Source: Candolleomyces eurysporus
Taxonomy: Eukaryota; Basidiomycota; Agaricomycetes; Agaricales; Psathyrellaceae
Length of the DNA stretch: 26,617 nt
Assembly (NCBI GenBank): GCA_027579435.1
Contig: JANBPK010001138.1
Span: forward strand, 1-26,617
Direction of reading: 5' to 3'
Shown here: positions 10,015-20,929 of the stretch, one piece after another
How positions within the stretch are numbered: the first letter of the stretch is position 1
Layout: each line of letters opens with the position of its first letter
Position numbers and translations under genes: made by a program
The notes under the pieces: model-generated
Databases searched by the model: none
Seen by the model: only the letters and a program-made list of their open reading frames with translations
What the model was told of the DNA's origin: nothing

Positions 10015-10430
10015 AGTTCTTCCCTTTCTTCTTAGTCTACTCCTAGATGTGGGGAACTACGATCGGCGATGGCCTCACGACGCGAATCCGAGTCTCACTG
10101 ATCGCTTATCTGCTCTCTTCTGTCGCTCCACCCTCCATCGATCTCTTCTTACAATATTATCCTATTACAGGTTAAGGACCTGAGGATAAAAGTACAGGAT
10201 AGCTTAGTAGACTTCCGAAACCTACAAGAAAATGCTACGGTATGCCAATAGTACAATAATCATCGATTACCCTAGATGTGCATACATTTGAGAGCGAAAG
10301 GTTAATGAATGAACATACAACTGCTCGAATTGAACACAGATGACGAGTTGCGGAAGGAGAAGGAGGGAGAGTGAGCGAAAGGTATTGGACCCGAGCAGTG
10401 AATGAAAGGGTCATAAATATCATAAATCGT
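10015..10430 (+). repeat. Conserved 3' tail of N2
   Basis: This is collinear with the N1 and N4 tails, including CTTCCCTTTCTTCTTAG, GATGTGGGGAAC, GTACAGGATAGCTTAGTAGAC and the AT-rich stretch near 10250. It probably contains the N2 3' UTR. It leads into sequence beyond the 3' end of the minus-strand copy FB. Confidence 0.5.
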
Positions 10431-10585
10431 GTATATTGACTGTTAATGGGTCGTCTCGAAGCCTGACTGGCCCGTCCTCGGCGGAAGATGAGTATGGTTG
10501 CAGCGCGTGCCGCACGATCAAGGCGTCAACTCTTCAATGGAATCAAGACCCGGGACATGGGGCACGAGTATCTGTTCAAACACGG

Positions 10586-12190
10586 CTATCCAAGATCCAG
10601 ATCCATGAGCACCTGGTGACATGAACAAGCGCCCAAGATCCCAACTGGCTCCGTCAAACCCAAGCGCATCGAGATCTTGAACGAATCGACGCTAAGCGGA
10701 CAACAACCATCATCTTGCAGCGTCAGTCCAAAGGTCCCTGCACATACCAAGAAAGGATAACGTACCAAATTCCGGTCATACCCCGACATCTGCGTCCTAT
10801 CCACAAGTTCCAACTTCAAGTTCTGAAGGTATAGCAACCTGCTCGCCATTAAACTGAGGAAATTGGGGCTCAACGCATCGATCCGCATTCCCAAGCTCCT
10901 CGGGGGCAAACTGCGCCAACCCACTCCTACCGACAGTCGAGAACGCCGGCACGAAGCACAAACGTCCCGCAAATCCAGCGCCCTGTTCATCAACGTGACC
11001 GACTTGAGGGTGGCCAAGTGAGCAGCAAGGAAATCCGAGACGACGTGGAGAGGGGCTTTGACAGGCCTCAATGCCACCGCCATATGCTGGAGTTCCGGAA
11101 GCTTTAAACCACCACGACCGCCACCCGTTGTCCAAGCCTGAATGGAGGAAAGGTTTGTTTTGATTCAGTTAATACATTTGAGAGCAACACGTTCGAAATG
11201 TACAGCACATCGCGTGGTCTTTAGGGATAATGACTCGAGCTTTGCACCGCATTTCTAGACAAAGCGGCGGCGGCTGAATGCTTATGGATTCAAGAGTTGG
11301 GCTACGTCAAAGGAAATGGTGAGGGATATCGCTCGGAGGTGGGGGAAAGGTGCCGAAGTATTTGAAAAACCGGGAGAGCTCCGTTCACGGAGCTTGATGT
11401 CGTTTGGATTGAGATCGAGGTCAAGGTATCCCTAAGATCGAGGAGGAACACCAAGAACCCGTCCAGGTGCATATCGAGTTCCCGTCGAGTTGAGTTCGGT
11501 TACCGGAGCTGGGGGAGATGCGGATGTCGGTGAGGTGGGGGAACTTGCCGGTGACAAAGGAGTTTAACAAATCGAGCGGGACGTGGATGGAGAGGTGCGT
11601 GAGCATGCTTTGCCAGATCGGTAACCCCGGTTCCAGGAACGACAGGAGCAACCTGGGGTGGGATTTGTGACCGGTCCCATTCGATGTGGTACTCTGACAT
11701 TAGTGAAAGCAGATATCAGGGTGCTGACGCGGTTGATAGCCTTCTCCATGCGCTTCTCGAACCGTTTCCTCGCTCGGGATGGTATATTACAGGTGGAAGA
11801 GCATTGCGACGCTGTTGAGCGCATTCTCGATTCTGTTTTGGTATGTGCATGTGCTCGCCTTCAGCTTTATGAGCCACGGCTTGATGTGGACGCATTTCAC
11901 GATGTCCGCAACCCACTGACTCTCCCCATTCCATGCTCATTAGATTAAACGAAATCGATAAGAACATTGTAACTCACTAAACGTGGCCCCACGGACGCTT
12001 TGACTCCTTATTGACCCTCGTAAAGACAACCCGCCTGTATTTCTCCTTGATCTACCCCCATAGCTCATAGAAGACCGGATAGACAGTGCAGGCGCTCCGT
12101 AACGTTTCCGGAGACAGAAGTGCGCAGATGTGGTTCAGAACGTCTTCGTCTGTGTGGCGGCGACAATGGTGAATCTCAGAGAAGGACCGG
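10586..12190 (-). pseudogene. F-box-like/LRR gene copy FB, degenerate
   Basis: This minus-strand copy parallels FC over its whole length. Exon 1 retains CRRHTDEDVLNHICALLSPETLRSACTVYPVFYE (about 12065-12160), but the start codon is lost and a stop follows shortly. A GTGAGT donor lies near 11975. Exon 2 is broken into at least three frames: RKRFEKRMEKAINRVSTLI near 11745, then IHVPLDLLNSFVTGKFPHLTDIRI near 11530-11600, then a C-terminal frame at 11083-10586 with VALRPVKAPLHVVSDFLAAH and a final VLMDLDLG. LRR-like leucine spacing is visible in FLSLMASRLLYLQNLKLELV. Several independent indels make this a pseudogene. Confidence 0.7.
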
Positions 12191-12224
12191 GGGGGAGTAA
12201 AGTGCAGAGTGAACTTGCCTCGTG

Positions 12225-12430
12225 TTCTTCCGACTGGATGGACAGATGGCTCCGGCATCTGGGTAGGACGAAGGTGGGTATAGCATAAAGCACTTGAGCA
12301 GGGATCCTGCAGATGACGGAGAGTATTTTTTATGCGGGTTTGCGTTCTTCAAGCTGGGGCTGCAAGTCGGGCTTGGAGGAGATTACTTTTTCAATTGATC
12401 GGCTTCCCCTTGAATTTTTCTGAGAGACCG
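12225..12430 (-). pseudogene. Relic of the second F-box-like gene (IPAEVL type)
   Basis: The minus strand reads VICRIPAQVL.AIPTFVLPRCRS over about 12240-12320, homologous to the relics at 1262-1725 and 22336-22640. Only the exon 1 region survives. A long plus-strand frame (12332-12940) overlaps its upstream end but looks accidental. Confidence 0.45.
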
Positions 12431-12439
12431 CGAGCTACT

Positions 12440-12741
12440 ACACCAGATAGCTCCGGTGATCTCGATGGTCGTAGGAAAGAAAGAGGAAAAAAGTATACAT
12501 GTAGGATGATCCTTGTGGTGGGCGTCGAAAAAAACCAAAATGAGGGCAGGACTGAGCCCAGTGCACAAGAGAGACGAGAGTCCTTTTCGTCGAATGAGAA
12601 GGGATGCATTGTTTGGTCAACTGAGGTGACCAAACAAGCGGACCAGTGGTCACCCTGGATCGCCCTTGCTCATCTTGTCCGTGCTCTCTTTGTCATGCAA
12701 TATGTGGATTCTCCATACATCTACACAGGTTTTCCGCGTGG
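12440..12741. other. Unassigned spacer in the N3 unit
   Basis: About 300 bases have no recognised gene or repeat. They are covered by part of an open plus-strand frame (12332-12940) that has no recognisable domain and crosses two unrelated relics. Confidence 0.4.
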
Positions 12742-13215
12742 CGCGTTTTATCAAGCGGTTGGCTTTCTTTTTGGAATGCTGCTTGACGCTGATCAATCTT
12801 GTGTGTTCAGAATTCGCGTCCAACGAATAAAGAAAAGGTTGAAGACACCTACGAATATCCAAAATACTTACCTAAACTCGACCCATCTCTGCTCTTTCCC
12901 TTTCTCTGCGCCACTAATGCCAGTTTTCGACCTCGGTTGAGATGGTGGATGATCTTGACTAGGTACGTCGCTCTTTCTGACAACTGTTTGCTTGACTTTG
13001 AGGTTTTCGAATATGTACAAATGGTGTTGTTAAGTCCGAGGCTGGAGGAAAGGTAAGAACCGTACTAAAGGAATCCGAGACGGAGTACTGACCTTGTATA
13101 GACTGGATGCAGGTCACCACCTTCCAGACCTAGCCTCTCTTGTGAGTTGTCCGTGAGATCCAGAGTGTAGGTCGTGTACAGTGACAGTGACAGTGACGGT
13201 TGACTTCTTGCTGTG
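12742..13215. repeat. Duplicated spacer block S2 with splice-like signals
   Basis: This is the second copy of the block at 2838-3290. TAGGTACGTCGCTC (donor at 12963), GGAAAGGTAAGAA (donor at 13053) and the TATAG acceptor at 13101 are conserved, and a GTGAG donor follows near 13141. The first acceptor is altered: ATGTACAG in the other copy reads ATGTACAA here. The ATGCCAGTT frame closes after 7 codons. A short GTGACA repeat is at about 13180-13200, at the right edge. Confidence 0.5.
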
Positions 13216-13339
13216 CACTGCTCATTGCTGACTGACGAAACTGTTGGTTCATAAGCATTTCTTGTTGTATCTCTACACAAACGTTAAATCCGAGATAATG
13301 ACCTTGTGGCCTTCCAATTTCCTCCTTCTGGGGCCATCA

Positions 13340-13647
13340 CCTTGCCTGGTCGGTGGTTTGTTACAACTCTCGCAGGCAGATATTCAGGATTTATAATCCC
13401 CTACCAATTCAAACACGGTGCAGTGGAAATCTTTCGATCTTCACTACTGAGATACGCAGCCGGGAAAACCGACAACAGCCACCGGAGACCAGCGTCTACA
13501 TAAGCGCCTGCTAATCACTAGCGTGATTAAGGACCGAGCGCGGGAATGTGTCGTGCATTTTTGGCTATGTCCGTCCAGTGATAGGGCTGTCCAGCCTGTC
13601 CTTCTTCTATCTGCGAAGCCCTCGTTCAAGTTGCTTCTATCATTCTC
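13340..13647 (+). promoter_or_regulatory. Upstream region of N3
   Basis: The last ~280 bases resemble the upstream regions of N1 and N2, with AGCCGGGAAAACCGACAACAGCCACC followed by the paired elements at 13491-13546. The more distal part differs from the N1 and N2 regions. Confidence 0.5.
13491..13546 (+). promoter_or_regulatory. Paired conserved elements of N3
   Basis: AGCGTCTACATAAGCGCC (13491-13508) and CGAGCGCGGGAA (13535-13546) lie upstream of the N3 ATG, the second ending 101 bases before it. The distance is about 10 bases more than in the other genes. Confidence 0.6.
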
Positions 13648-15826
13648 ATGCCCCCAAAGTCTAAGAGACGTGGCCCGAAGTCCATTTTTGCTGGCTTGAG
13701 GTCCATATTTCGCCCCTCCGAAGGCCGTCCCGGAGATGATGAGTTGGTTGCCGATGATATGGCAACCATGAAGGGCCCCCCAAGCAACGCACATTCCCCA
13801 GCACCGTTGGGGAAACCTGAAGAATCCACCGTGGGCGCTGCAAGCATAGTCAACGCATCAAAGGGTCCGACATCTGAAAGGGCTCCACTCACGGAGCATA
13901 CCACATCCATGTCGATATTCTCGAATGCACAGAAAATCAAGATGGAAAATGCCAGCTTCCATTCGTCTCAGTACGTCCATAATACTCACGATAGCCTGAA
14001 AGGAGGTATGTAGAAATGTTTGCAGAATCATGTTCGACTACTGATGACTTCACCCTGACAGGCTGGAAGACGCTATTGAAAAATACAGCCTCCAACGCTC
14101 TTCACGACTCGAGCGCTCGATCCGATGCACCAAAATGCGATGAAGATACTCGCGTCGAGGTTACCAAAGAACTCATGGATTGGATTCAAGATCGTGAAGC
14201 CCCGCAACGTTTGCTGTGTATGACAGGCGCAGCAGGAGCGGGCAAATCAGCATTACAGCAAACGATAGCTGAACAATGCTCAGATTCCGATATCCTCGGC
14301 GCAGCATTCTTCTTCTCAGCAGGAGACCCTACTCGAAACAATTTTACCCATTTTGTAGCGACCATTGCGTGCCAGCTAGGCCTACACCATCCTATCCTCC
14401 ACAATACCATTGCAAAGGCCATTGAAGAAAATCCACTCATTTTCAAGAAAACGATCAAAGCCCAGATGGACACCCTTGTAGTCGCCCCCGTCAAGCACCT
14501 CTGTGCTAGTGGGGAGTTGAACCGCAATACCTTCCCCTACGCCATCCTGATTGACGGCCTCGATGAATGTTCTGGGGAAGACAACCAAGCTGAACTTCTG
14601 TCCACCATCAAACATTGTCTTCTCAATGATGATCTCCCGTTCCGCATTTTCATTGCCAGCAGACCAGAATGGGCCATCCGCAGCNCGCTGGAGCNGGAAG
14701 GCTACCTCTACCGGCCCNTGTACCACATCAAGCTNAGNGACAAGTATGATGCGACGGATGATATTTGTCGCTTCCTGTGGAGGAGGCTTCAAGACATCGG
14801 CCGTCGAAGCTGTGACTGCCTGGCACAGTCTCATCTATGGCCAACAAAGGAAGATATCGAGAAGCTCATGGCAGCAGCTTCGGGACAGTTCATCTATGCT
14901 GCGACAGTGATTAAATACGTATCAGAGCGGCACAGTTCTCTGGTGGATCGGCTGCGGATGATCATCAACTGGACTCCTCAAGATGGTCAGCACGCCCAGC
15001 CATTTAAACTCCTTGATATCCTTTATAGGAACATTCTTTCCACCGCAAAAAAATTGTATGAAGAAGTCGACACCAATCGGGGACGAGACTTTCTTCTACT
15101 TGTCCAGGCACACCAAATGAACTCTGACTATCGAATCAGGCTGGCCCAATATAGCACTCGCTATTTCGATGAAATTATAGGCCTCGAAGGGGAAGGTCAT
15201 CAAGCCCTTTTTTCTGACTTGCACTCACTTGTCTTTGTTCATCAAGACCTGACAGATACCGAGATTTGGGAGGTGATGTGTTTTTACCACCAGTCATTCT
15301 CCGAGTTTCTGGACAGCGAGTTTTGTGCTCAGCATTTATTTGCCTCAGAAAGATGGGTTTGCCAGTATGTGGTAGAGTCTTGTCTTCAGAAGATACTTCA
15401 ACAAAAAGATTTCTTGTATTCCTGTGAGTCACCGTGATCCATCCTAACCAAGTCTCTGACATACCTCTGCAATCAGGGAGCTTTCATAGGATCATTGGGG
15501 CACTGTTTCGCTACTCTAATAGCCAAATCACACCTGTTGATGAGCTTCAATTGCTCATTGATTTCACAATAACGGATGGGGAATGATAGACGAAAGACTC
15601 TCATCCTACGTTGAGATAGGTCGGTTTGATCACTGGCTTGGCTTGGCGCATTTTACTTTCAATGCTGTCCAATACCTCAATGTGTGAACATCGCTTTTNC
15701 ATCAGAATATTTAACTAATTTTTATTTCTTCTCTAGGATGATCTCCATGAATGCGAGTTGGCAGTTATCGTAAAATTGTATTTTGATAATTGGAAGGAAA
15801 GGTACAAGGGGGCATGGCTTCACTGA
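13648..15826 (+). pseudogene. N3: NACHT-domain STAND NTPase, frameshifted near the C-terminus
   Basis: The exons by homology are 13648-14005, 14062-15423, 15477-15681 and 15737-15826. The first two exons and part of the third are open: basic N-terminus MPPKSKRRGPKSIF, motif SMSIFSNAQKIKMENASF, Walker A GAAGAGKS, Walker B ILIDGLDEC, and winged-helix-like FYHQSFSEFLDSEF. In exon 3 a net loss of bases in the FTRNNGW region shifts the frame, and TGA at 15584-15586 ends the protein after about 609 residues. A second one-base insertion in exon 4 produces TGA at 15824. A two-codon deletion lies beside ambiguous bases (14685, 14695, 14718, 14735, 14738). The core NTPase could still be made as a product lacking the last ~80 residues, so it is either a truncated variant or an early pseudogene. 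Confidence 0.75.
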
Positions 15827-16084
15827 AGAGGGCTTGGAGGACTCAGAATTTGAGTGCTAAACCACGGAGCTGCAATCAGCCATGACCTCATGAAGCACTT
15901 CCGGGCCTTGCTCAGCACCTATCTGCTGTCCCCTGTCAGTCTATCTCCAATCATTATGTCGTTGCATCGCTCTCCTGTTACGAATTAAGGATGCAAAGAT
16001 ACAAGCTTAGTAAATATCCGAAAACTAGACAATTGACAATTACCCTCGATATTTATACGTTTGAGAGCAAAAATCCAACAAAAA
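15827..16084 (+). repeat. Diverged 3' tail of N3
   Basis: This retains weak similarity to the other NACHT 3' tails (AATTAAGGAT, AAGCTTAGTAAATATCCGAAAACTA, TACGTTTGAGAGCAAAAA). It ends at a poly(A) run with an ambiguous base (16081-16089), where the NACHT relic begins. No coding frame is recognised. Confidence 0.45.
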
Positions 16085-16260
16085 AAAANTACATCGTCCT
16101 GCCCTCCATAATAAAATTGCAAAATCGATCAAAGAAGATCCTCTCATCTTCAGAAAAACTCAGATGGACGGACTTGCGGTTGCCTCCTTCAACAAACACG
16201 TGTGCAAGAGGACCCCGCAATACTAGAATACGATAACCATAAGCAGCAATTACCATAGAC
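16085..16260 (+). pseudogene. NACHT gene relic upstream of N4
   Basis: A short fragment reads IAKSIKEDPLIFRK and then, in another frame, QMDGLAVASFN, matching the DAIGKVIEDNPLIFKK to QMDMLVVAPF region of the intact genes. It is followed by a segment ending CAATTACCATAG, shared with the relic upstream of N6. It lacks the P-loop and is far shorter than any functional NACHT domain. Confidence 0.65.
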
Positions 16261-16500
16261 CCCAAAGAGAAAGATTAAGAGGTGAGGAAGGTGAGGCGAG
16301 AGAGCTTACGCTCGACTCGGAGTTCGTCTAGATCCGACGGTTTACTGAGTCGGGGCCAGCGTCTAAACAAGCGCCTGCTCTTGGAATTAGTGATGGTCCG
16401 AGCGCGGGAATGTTCTGCCTCATGTTGGTTGCTGTTCTGGGCCAACTTCTTCCGTCCAACCTCCAACTCTCATCTAGGCTTCATCGCTGTGGTCGCCTGT
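16261..16500 (+). promoter_or_regulatory. Upstream region of N4 (type II promoter)
   Basis: This ~240-base region is nearly the same as 23135-23379 (N5) and 26241-26475 (N6). It starts at CCCAAAGAGAAAG, passes GAGCTTACGCTCGACTCGGAGTTCGTCTAGATC and the paired elements, and ends in TCATCTAGGCTTCATCGCTGTGGTCGCC before the ATG. Outside the paired elements it differs from the upstream DNA of N1-N3. Confidence 0.6.
16358..16410 (+). promoter_or_regulatory. Paired conserved elements of N4
   Basis: AGCGTCTAAACAAGCGCC (16358-16375) and CGAGCGCGGGAA (16399-16410) precede the N4 ATG, the second ending 90 bases before it. Confidence 0.6.
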
Positions 16501-18734
16501 ATGCCTCCGAAGCCCAAGAAACACGGCATCAAGTCTATCGTTGACGGCTTTGGCTCCCTGTTTTCCTCCAGGCGTCGTGGGGATGAGCAGCCAATTGCTC
16601 ACAATCAGCCGATTGCTCACGATCAGCCAACCCTGGAAGGTTTGCCAGGGAATCTTCATGCCTTATCATCATTGGAGGAGCGGGAGGGCCCTACCGCGGG
16701 GGCTTGGATCCTGGTCAGCGCACCTGAGCATCCATTGTCGTTCGATTCCAGTGAGGATCCTTCGATGGCAGGCGCAAGGGATCACAGACGCCCACCACTC
16801 ACAGAGCATAACCCATCCATATCAATGTTTTCGAATGCGCAGAACTTCAAGATCGACAACGTCAATGTCCATTTATTCGAGGATAGCCAGAAAGAAGGTA
16901 TGTAGAGATGCTTGGAGAATCGTCTTCGACTGCTGATGACTTCGTCCTGACAGGCTGGAAGATGCTACTGAAGAATATAGCCTCCAACGCTCTTCATGAC
17001 TCGAGTGCTCGATTCGACGCACCAAAATGCGATGAAGGGACTCGCGTCGAGGTTACCAAGGAGCTCATGGATTGGATGCAAGATCGTGAAGCCCCCCAAC
17101 GTTTACTGTGTATGACCGGTGCAGCAGGAGCGGGGNAAATCAGCGTTGCAGCNAGACNATCGCTGGAAAATGCTCGAAGTCCAATACCCTTGGGTCGGCG
17201 TTCTTCTTTTCCGCGGCAGACCCCACTCGAAACGACTTGACTCACATCGTGCCGACTATCGCTTGCCAACTAGGCCTACGCAATCCTGCCCTCCGTGATG
17301 CCATTGGNAAGGCCATCGAAGACGACCCACTCATCTTCAAGAAAACCCCTTGGAAATTCAGATGGACACCCTCATAGTCGCCCCTTTCCAGCGCGTCTGT
17401 GCAAGCGGGGCCCTGGACAGCAGTACATTCCCACATGCAATCCTGATCGATGGCCTCGACGAGTGCCGTGGGGAAGACAACCAAGATGAGCTATTATCCA
17501 GCATCAAACATTGTCTCCTTGAGAACGATCTCCCATTCCGGATTTTCATCGCCAGCAGACCAGAATGGGCCATCCGCACCGCGCTGGACAACGACCCAGA
17601 AGGCTACCTCTACCGACTCGCATACCACATCAAGCTCAGCGACATGTACGATGCCACCGGTGATATTCGTCGCTATTTGTGGACTAGACTTCGTGGAATC
17701 GGCAGTCGAAGCCGTGACCGCCGAGCGCAGTCTCCTCTATGGCCCACGAAGGAAGACATCGAGAAGCTCGTGGCGGCAGCTTCGGGACAGTTTGTCTATG
17801 CTGCGACAGTGGTTAAATACGTATCAGAACGGCGCGGCTCTCCGGTGGATCAACTCAGGGCAATCATCAACTGGACTCCGGAAGGTGACCAACAAACTCG
17901 GCCATTGGAGCTCCTCGATATCCTTTACAGGAACATTCTTTCCACCGCGAAGGAGCTGTATGAGACAGTCGACACCAATCGAGGACGAGATTTTCTTCTA
18001 CTCGTCCGGGCACACCAAATGAATTCTGATGGTCGCATCGGGTTCGAACGAGATAGCATCCGCTCTTTCGATGAAATCATCAGCCTTGAAGAGGGAGGTC
18101 ATCAAGTACTTTTTTCCGACCTGCACTCACTCGTCTTCGTTCGTCAAAGCCCGATAGAGACTGAGGTGTGGGAGGAGATGCGTTTCTATCACCTGTCGTT
18201 CTCCGAGTTTTTGGACAGCGAGTTTCGCGCCCAGCACTTATTTGTTTCGGAAACGCGGGTTCGCCAGTACGTGGTAGAATCTTGTCTTCAGAAGTTACTT
18301 CAACAGGAAGATTTCTTGGGTGACTGTGAGTCACTGTGATCCATCCTGACCAAGTCTCTGACATCCTTTTTTTGATCAGGGAGCTTTGCTTTGATCATCA
18401 GTGCACTGTGTCGCTACTCTGGCAACCAAATTACATATGTCGACGATTTTCGACTCATTGATTTCACCCGCAATGACGGATGGGGAAGGATTGACGAAAG
18501 ACTCTCATCCCACGTTGAGAGAGGTTACCTCGATGATACTGACCGGTATGGCTTGGCGCGTTTAACATCTAATGCTATCCAACGCCTCAATGTATGAACA
18601 TCTCTTTCATTGGAATATCGAACTAATTTCTGTTTCCTCTCTAGGATGATCTCAACGAGCACGAGTTGGCAGATATTGTGAAATCGTATTCTGATAAGTG
18701 GAAGGAAAGATATAAGGAAAATGGCTTCAGGTAG
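16501..18734 (+). CDS. N4: NACHT-domain STAND NTPase (NLR-like), frame uncertain in the P-loop region
   Basis: The exons are 16501-16897, 16954-18325, 18380-18591 and 18645-18734, with introns of 56, 54 and 53 bases. The N-terminus MPPKPKKHGIKSIVDGFGSLF defines subfamily II, with the pre-intron motif SISMFSNAQNFKIDNVNV. The Walker A region is present but interrupted by ambiguous bases at 17136, 17153 and 17158, which shift the frame by two. A second +2 shift occurs at about 17345-17352 (AAACCCCTTGG), without an ambiguous base. Downstream, Walker B ILIDGLDEC, RIFIASRPEW and the FYHLSFSEFLDSEF tail are open. If both shifts are sequencing faults the protein is about 690 residues; the second could be a real mutation. 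Exon 1 contains an 18-base in-frame tandem duplication (16591-16626, PIAHNQ/PIAHDQ). From mid exon 2 onward it is nearly identical to N5. The stop TAG at 18732 makes its C-terminus shorter than in N1 or N2. Confidence 0.72.
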
Positions 18735-19190
18735 CAGTAGGAGGACTCAAGTCCTTCCCTTTCATCTTAGTCCACACCGAGATGTGGGGAACTACCATCG
18801 GCCATGGCCTCGCGACGCGAATCCGAATCTCACTGATTACCTATCCGCTCTCTTCTGTCACTCTACCCTCCATCATTCTGTTGTTACATTATTACGTTAT
18901 TACAGATTAAGGACCCAAGGATACGAGTACAGGAGAGTTTAGTAGACTTCCGAAAACTACAAGAAAATACTACGATATGCCAATAGTACAATAATTATCG
19001 ATTACCCTAGATGTGCATGCATTCGAGAGCAAAAAATTAACAAATAGAAATACAACTGCTCGAATCGAAAGCAGGTGACGAGTTGCGGTAGGAGAAGAGA
19101 GAGAAGATGCGAAAAGAGCGAGGGGTATTAGGTTCGTGTAGATCCGAGCAGTGAATGGAAGGGGTCATAATATCATAAATCGTGTATCTT
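18735..19190 (+). repeat. Conserved 3' tail of N4
   Basis: This is collinear with the tails of N1 and N2, running from the Thr/Ser-coding stop region through CACCGAGATGTGGGGAAC, the AT-rich segment near 18990 and GTGTATCTTGACTCTTGATGGG. It probably contains the N4 3' UTR and lies between the convergent 3' ends of N4 and FC. Confidence 0.5.
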
Positions 19191-19338
19191 GACTCTTGAT
19201 GGGTCGTATCCAAGCGTGACTGGCCCGTACTCAGCGGAAGATGAGTATGACCGCAACGCGTGCCGCACGATCAAGGCGTCAGTTCTTCAATGGAATCAAG
19301 GCCGGGGACACGGGGCACGAGTATCTCCTCAAACGCGG

Positions 19339-20912
19339 CTATCCAAGATCTATCAGCACCTGGTGACATGGCCAGGCGCCCAAGATCCCAGCCGGATCCG
19401 TCGAACCCAAGCGCATTGAGATCTTGCACAAATCGATGCTAGACGCAAAACAACCATCATCATGCAGTGTCAGTCCAAAGGTCCCTGCACATCCCAAGAA
19501 AGGATAACGTACCGAATTCCGGGCATANCCCCGACATCTGCGTCCTGTCCACAAGGTCCAGCTTCAAATTCTGCAGGTATGGCAGCCTCCTCGCCATTAG
19601 ACTGAGGAAATTGGGGCTCAACCCGTCGATCCGCATCTCCAAGCTCCTCAGGGGCATCGACACAAACTGCGCCAGCCCACTCCCACCGGTAGTCGAGAAC
19701 GCGGGCAAGACGGCGCAAACGTCCGGCAGGTCCAGCGCCCTGTCCATTAACGTGATAGACTTGAGGGTGGTCGAGTGAGCAGCAAGGAAATCGGAAATGA
19801 CGTGGAGGGCTTTGAGAGGCCTCAACGCCACCGCCACATGCTGGAGTTCCGGAAGCCTACTTCCACCAACACCGCCGCCAACAGTCTGAGCCCGAATGGA
19901 GGAAAGGATTGTTGGGATCCAGTTGATACATAAGGGAGCGACGCGTTCGGAATGCATGGCACAGCGCGCGGTCTTTAGGGAGAGTGACTTGAGCGTTGCA
20001 GCGTGTTTCTGGACGAAGCGGCTGAATGCTTGTGGATCCAGGAAAGCTGGGCTCTGTCAAATGGGATGGTGAGGGCTATAGCACGGAGGTGGAGGAAGGT
20101 ACTTGGGTGTCTGAAAAACCGGGACAGCTCCAAGTGCACAGAGCTGGGTGTTGTTTGGATCGAGATCGAGGTCAAGGTGTCCTTGAGATTGTGGAGGAAC
20201 ACCAAGAACCCGTCGAGGTGGATGTCCATTTCCCGTCGGGTTAGGTTACCAGAGCTGAGGTAGATGTGGATGTCGGTGAGGTGGGGGAGCTTGACGGTGA
20301 CGAAGGAGTTGAGCAAATCGAGCGGAACGTGGATCGAGAGGATTAAGGTGCCGTTCCATCTCTGTAATGTCGGTTGCAGGAACGATAGAAACAACCCGGC
20401 GTGGTAGTTCTGTGACTCATCTCCTTCGATAGTGTAGTCTCTGACGTTGGTGAGGGTGGAGATCAGGGTGCTGACGCGGTTGAGAGCCTTCTCCATATGC
20501 TTCTCAAACCTTTTCTTCGCCTGGGACCGTATATATTCCGGGTGAAAGAGCATGGCTACGCTGTTGAGCGCATTCTCTGTTCGGCTCTGGTATGTATCCG
20601 TCTTCGGCCTTACGAGCCACGGCTTGATCTGGACGCATTCACGACTTTTGCAATCCACTGACTCTCCCTATTCCACGTTCATTAGATCGAGCGAAACGGA
20701 TACGAGCATTGCAACTCACTGGACGTCGCCTCCAGACGCTTTGACTCCTTATCGGCCCTCGTAAAGACAACCCGCTTGTACTTCTCCTTGATCCAGCCCT
20801 CATAGAAGACTGGATGGATAGTGGAGGCGCTCCGTAACGTTTCTGGAGACAGAAGTGCGCAGATGTGACGCAGAACGTCCTCGTTTATGCGGCGGCGGCG
20901 AGGGTGGCACAT
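19339..20912 (-). CDS. FC: F-box-like/leucine-rich protein, best-preserved copy, one probable frameshift
   Basis: The ATG at 20912 opens exon 1 (to 20720), MCHPRRRRINEDVLRHICALLSPETLR.., an F-box-like helix region. A 62-base intron (20719-20658, GTGAGT donor, TCAG acceptor) joins it in frame to exon 2, which reads through ENALNSVAMLFHPEYIRSQ, KRFEKHMEKALNRVSTLI and PHLTDIHIYLSSGNL. At about 20035-20050 a one-base loss relative to FA moves the frame, which then continues through DPQAFSRFVQKHAATLKSLSL, LPELQHVAVALRPLKALHV and LPYLQNLKLDLVDRTQMSG to a stop at 19339. An ambiguous base at 19528 is extra. Leucine-rich segments suggest a solenoid. Family knowledge: F-box proteins bind SKP1 and present substrates to an SCF ubiquitin ligase; the target is unknown. 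It points away from N5 and towards N4. It may be a recent pseudogene or carry a sequencing error. Confidence 0.6.
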
Positions 20913-20929
20913 CTCAGAGGGGGACGGGG

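Noticed and set aside
12332..12940. A 202-codon plus-strand open frame
   Set aside because: It crosses the antisense of an F-box-like relic, an unassigned spacer and the duplicated spacer block. The frame is not kept in the other copy of that block and no domain is recognisable, so it is most likely chance.
13175..13205. Short GTGACA tandem repeat
   Set aside because: Only about three units, with no sign of function.
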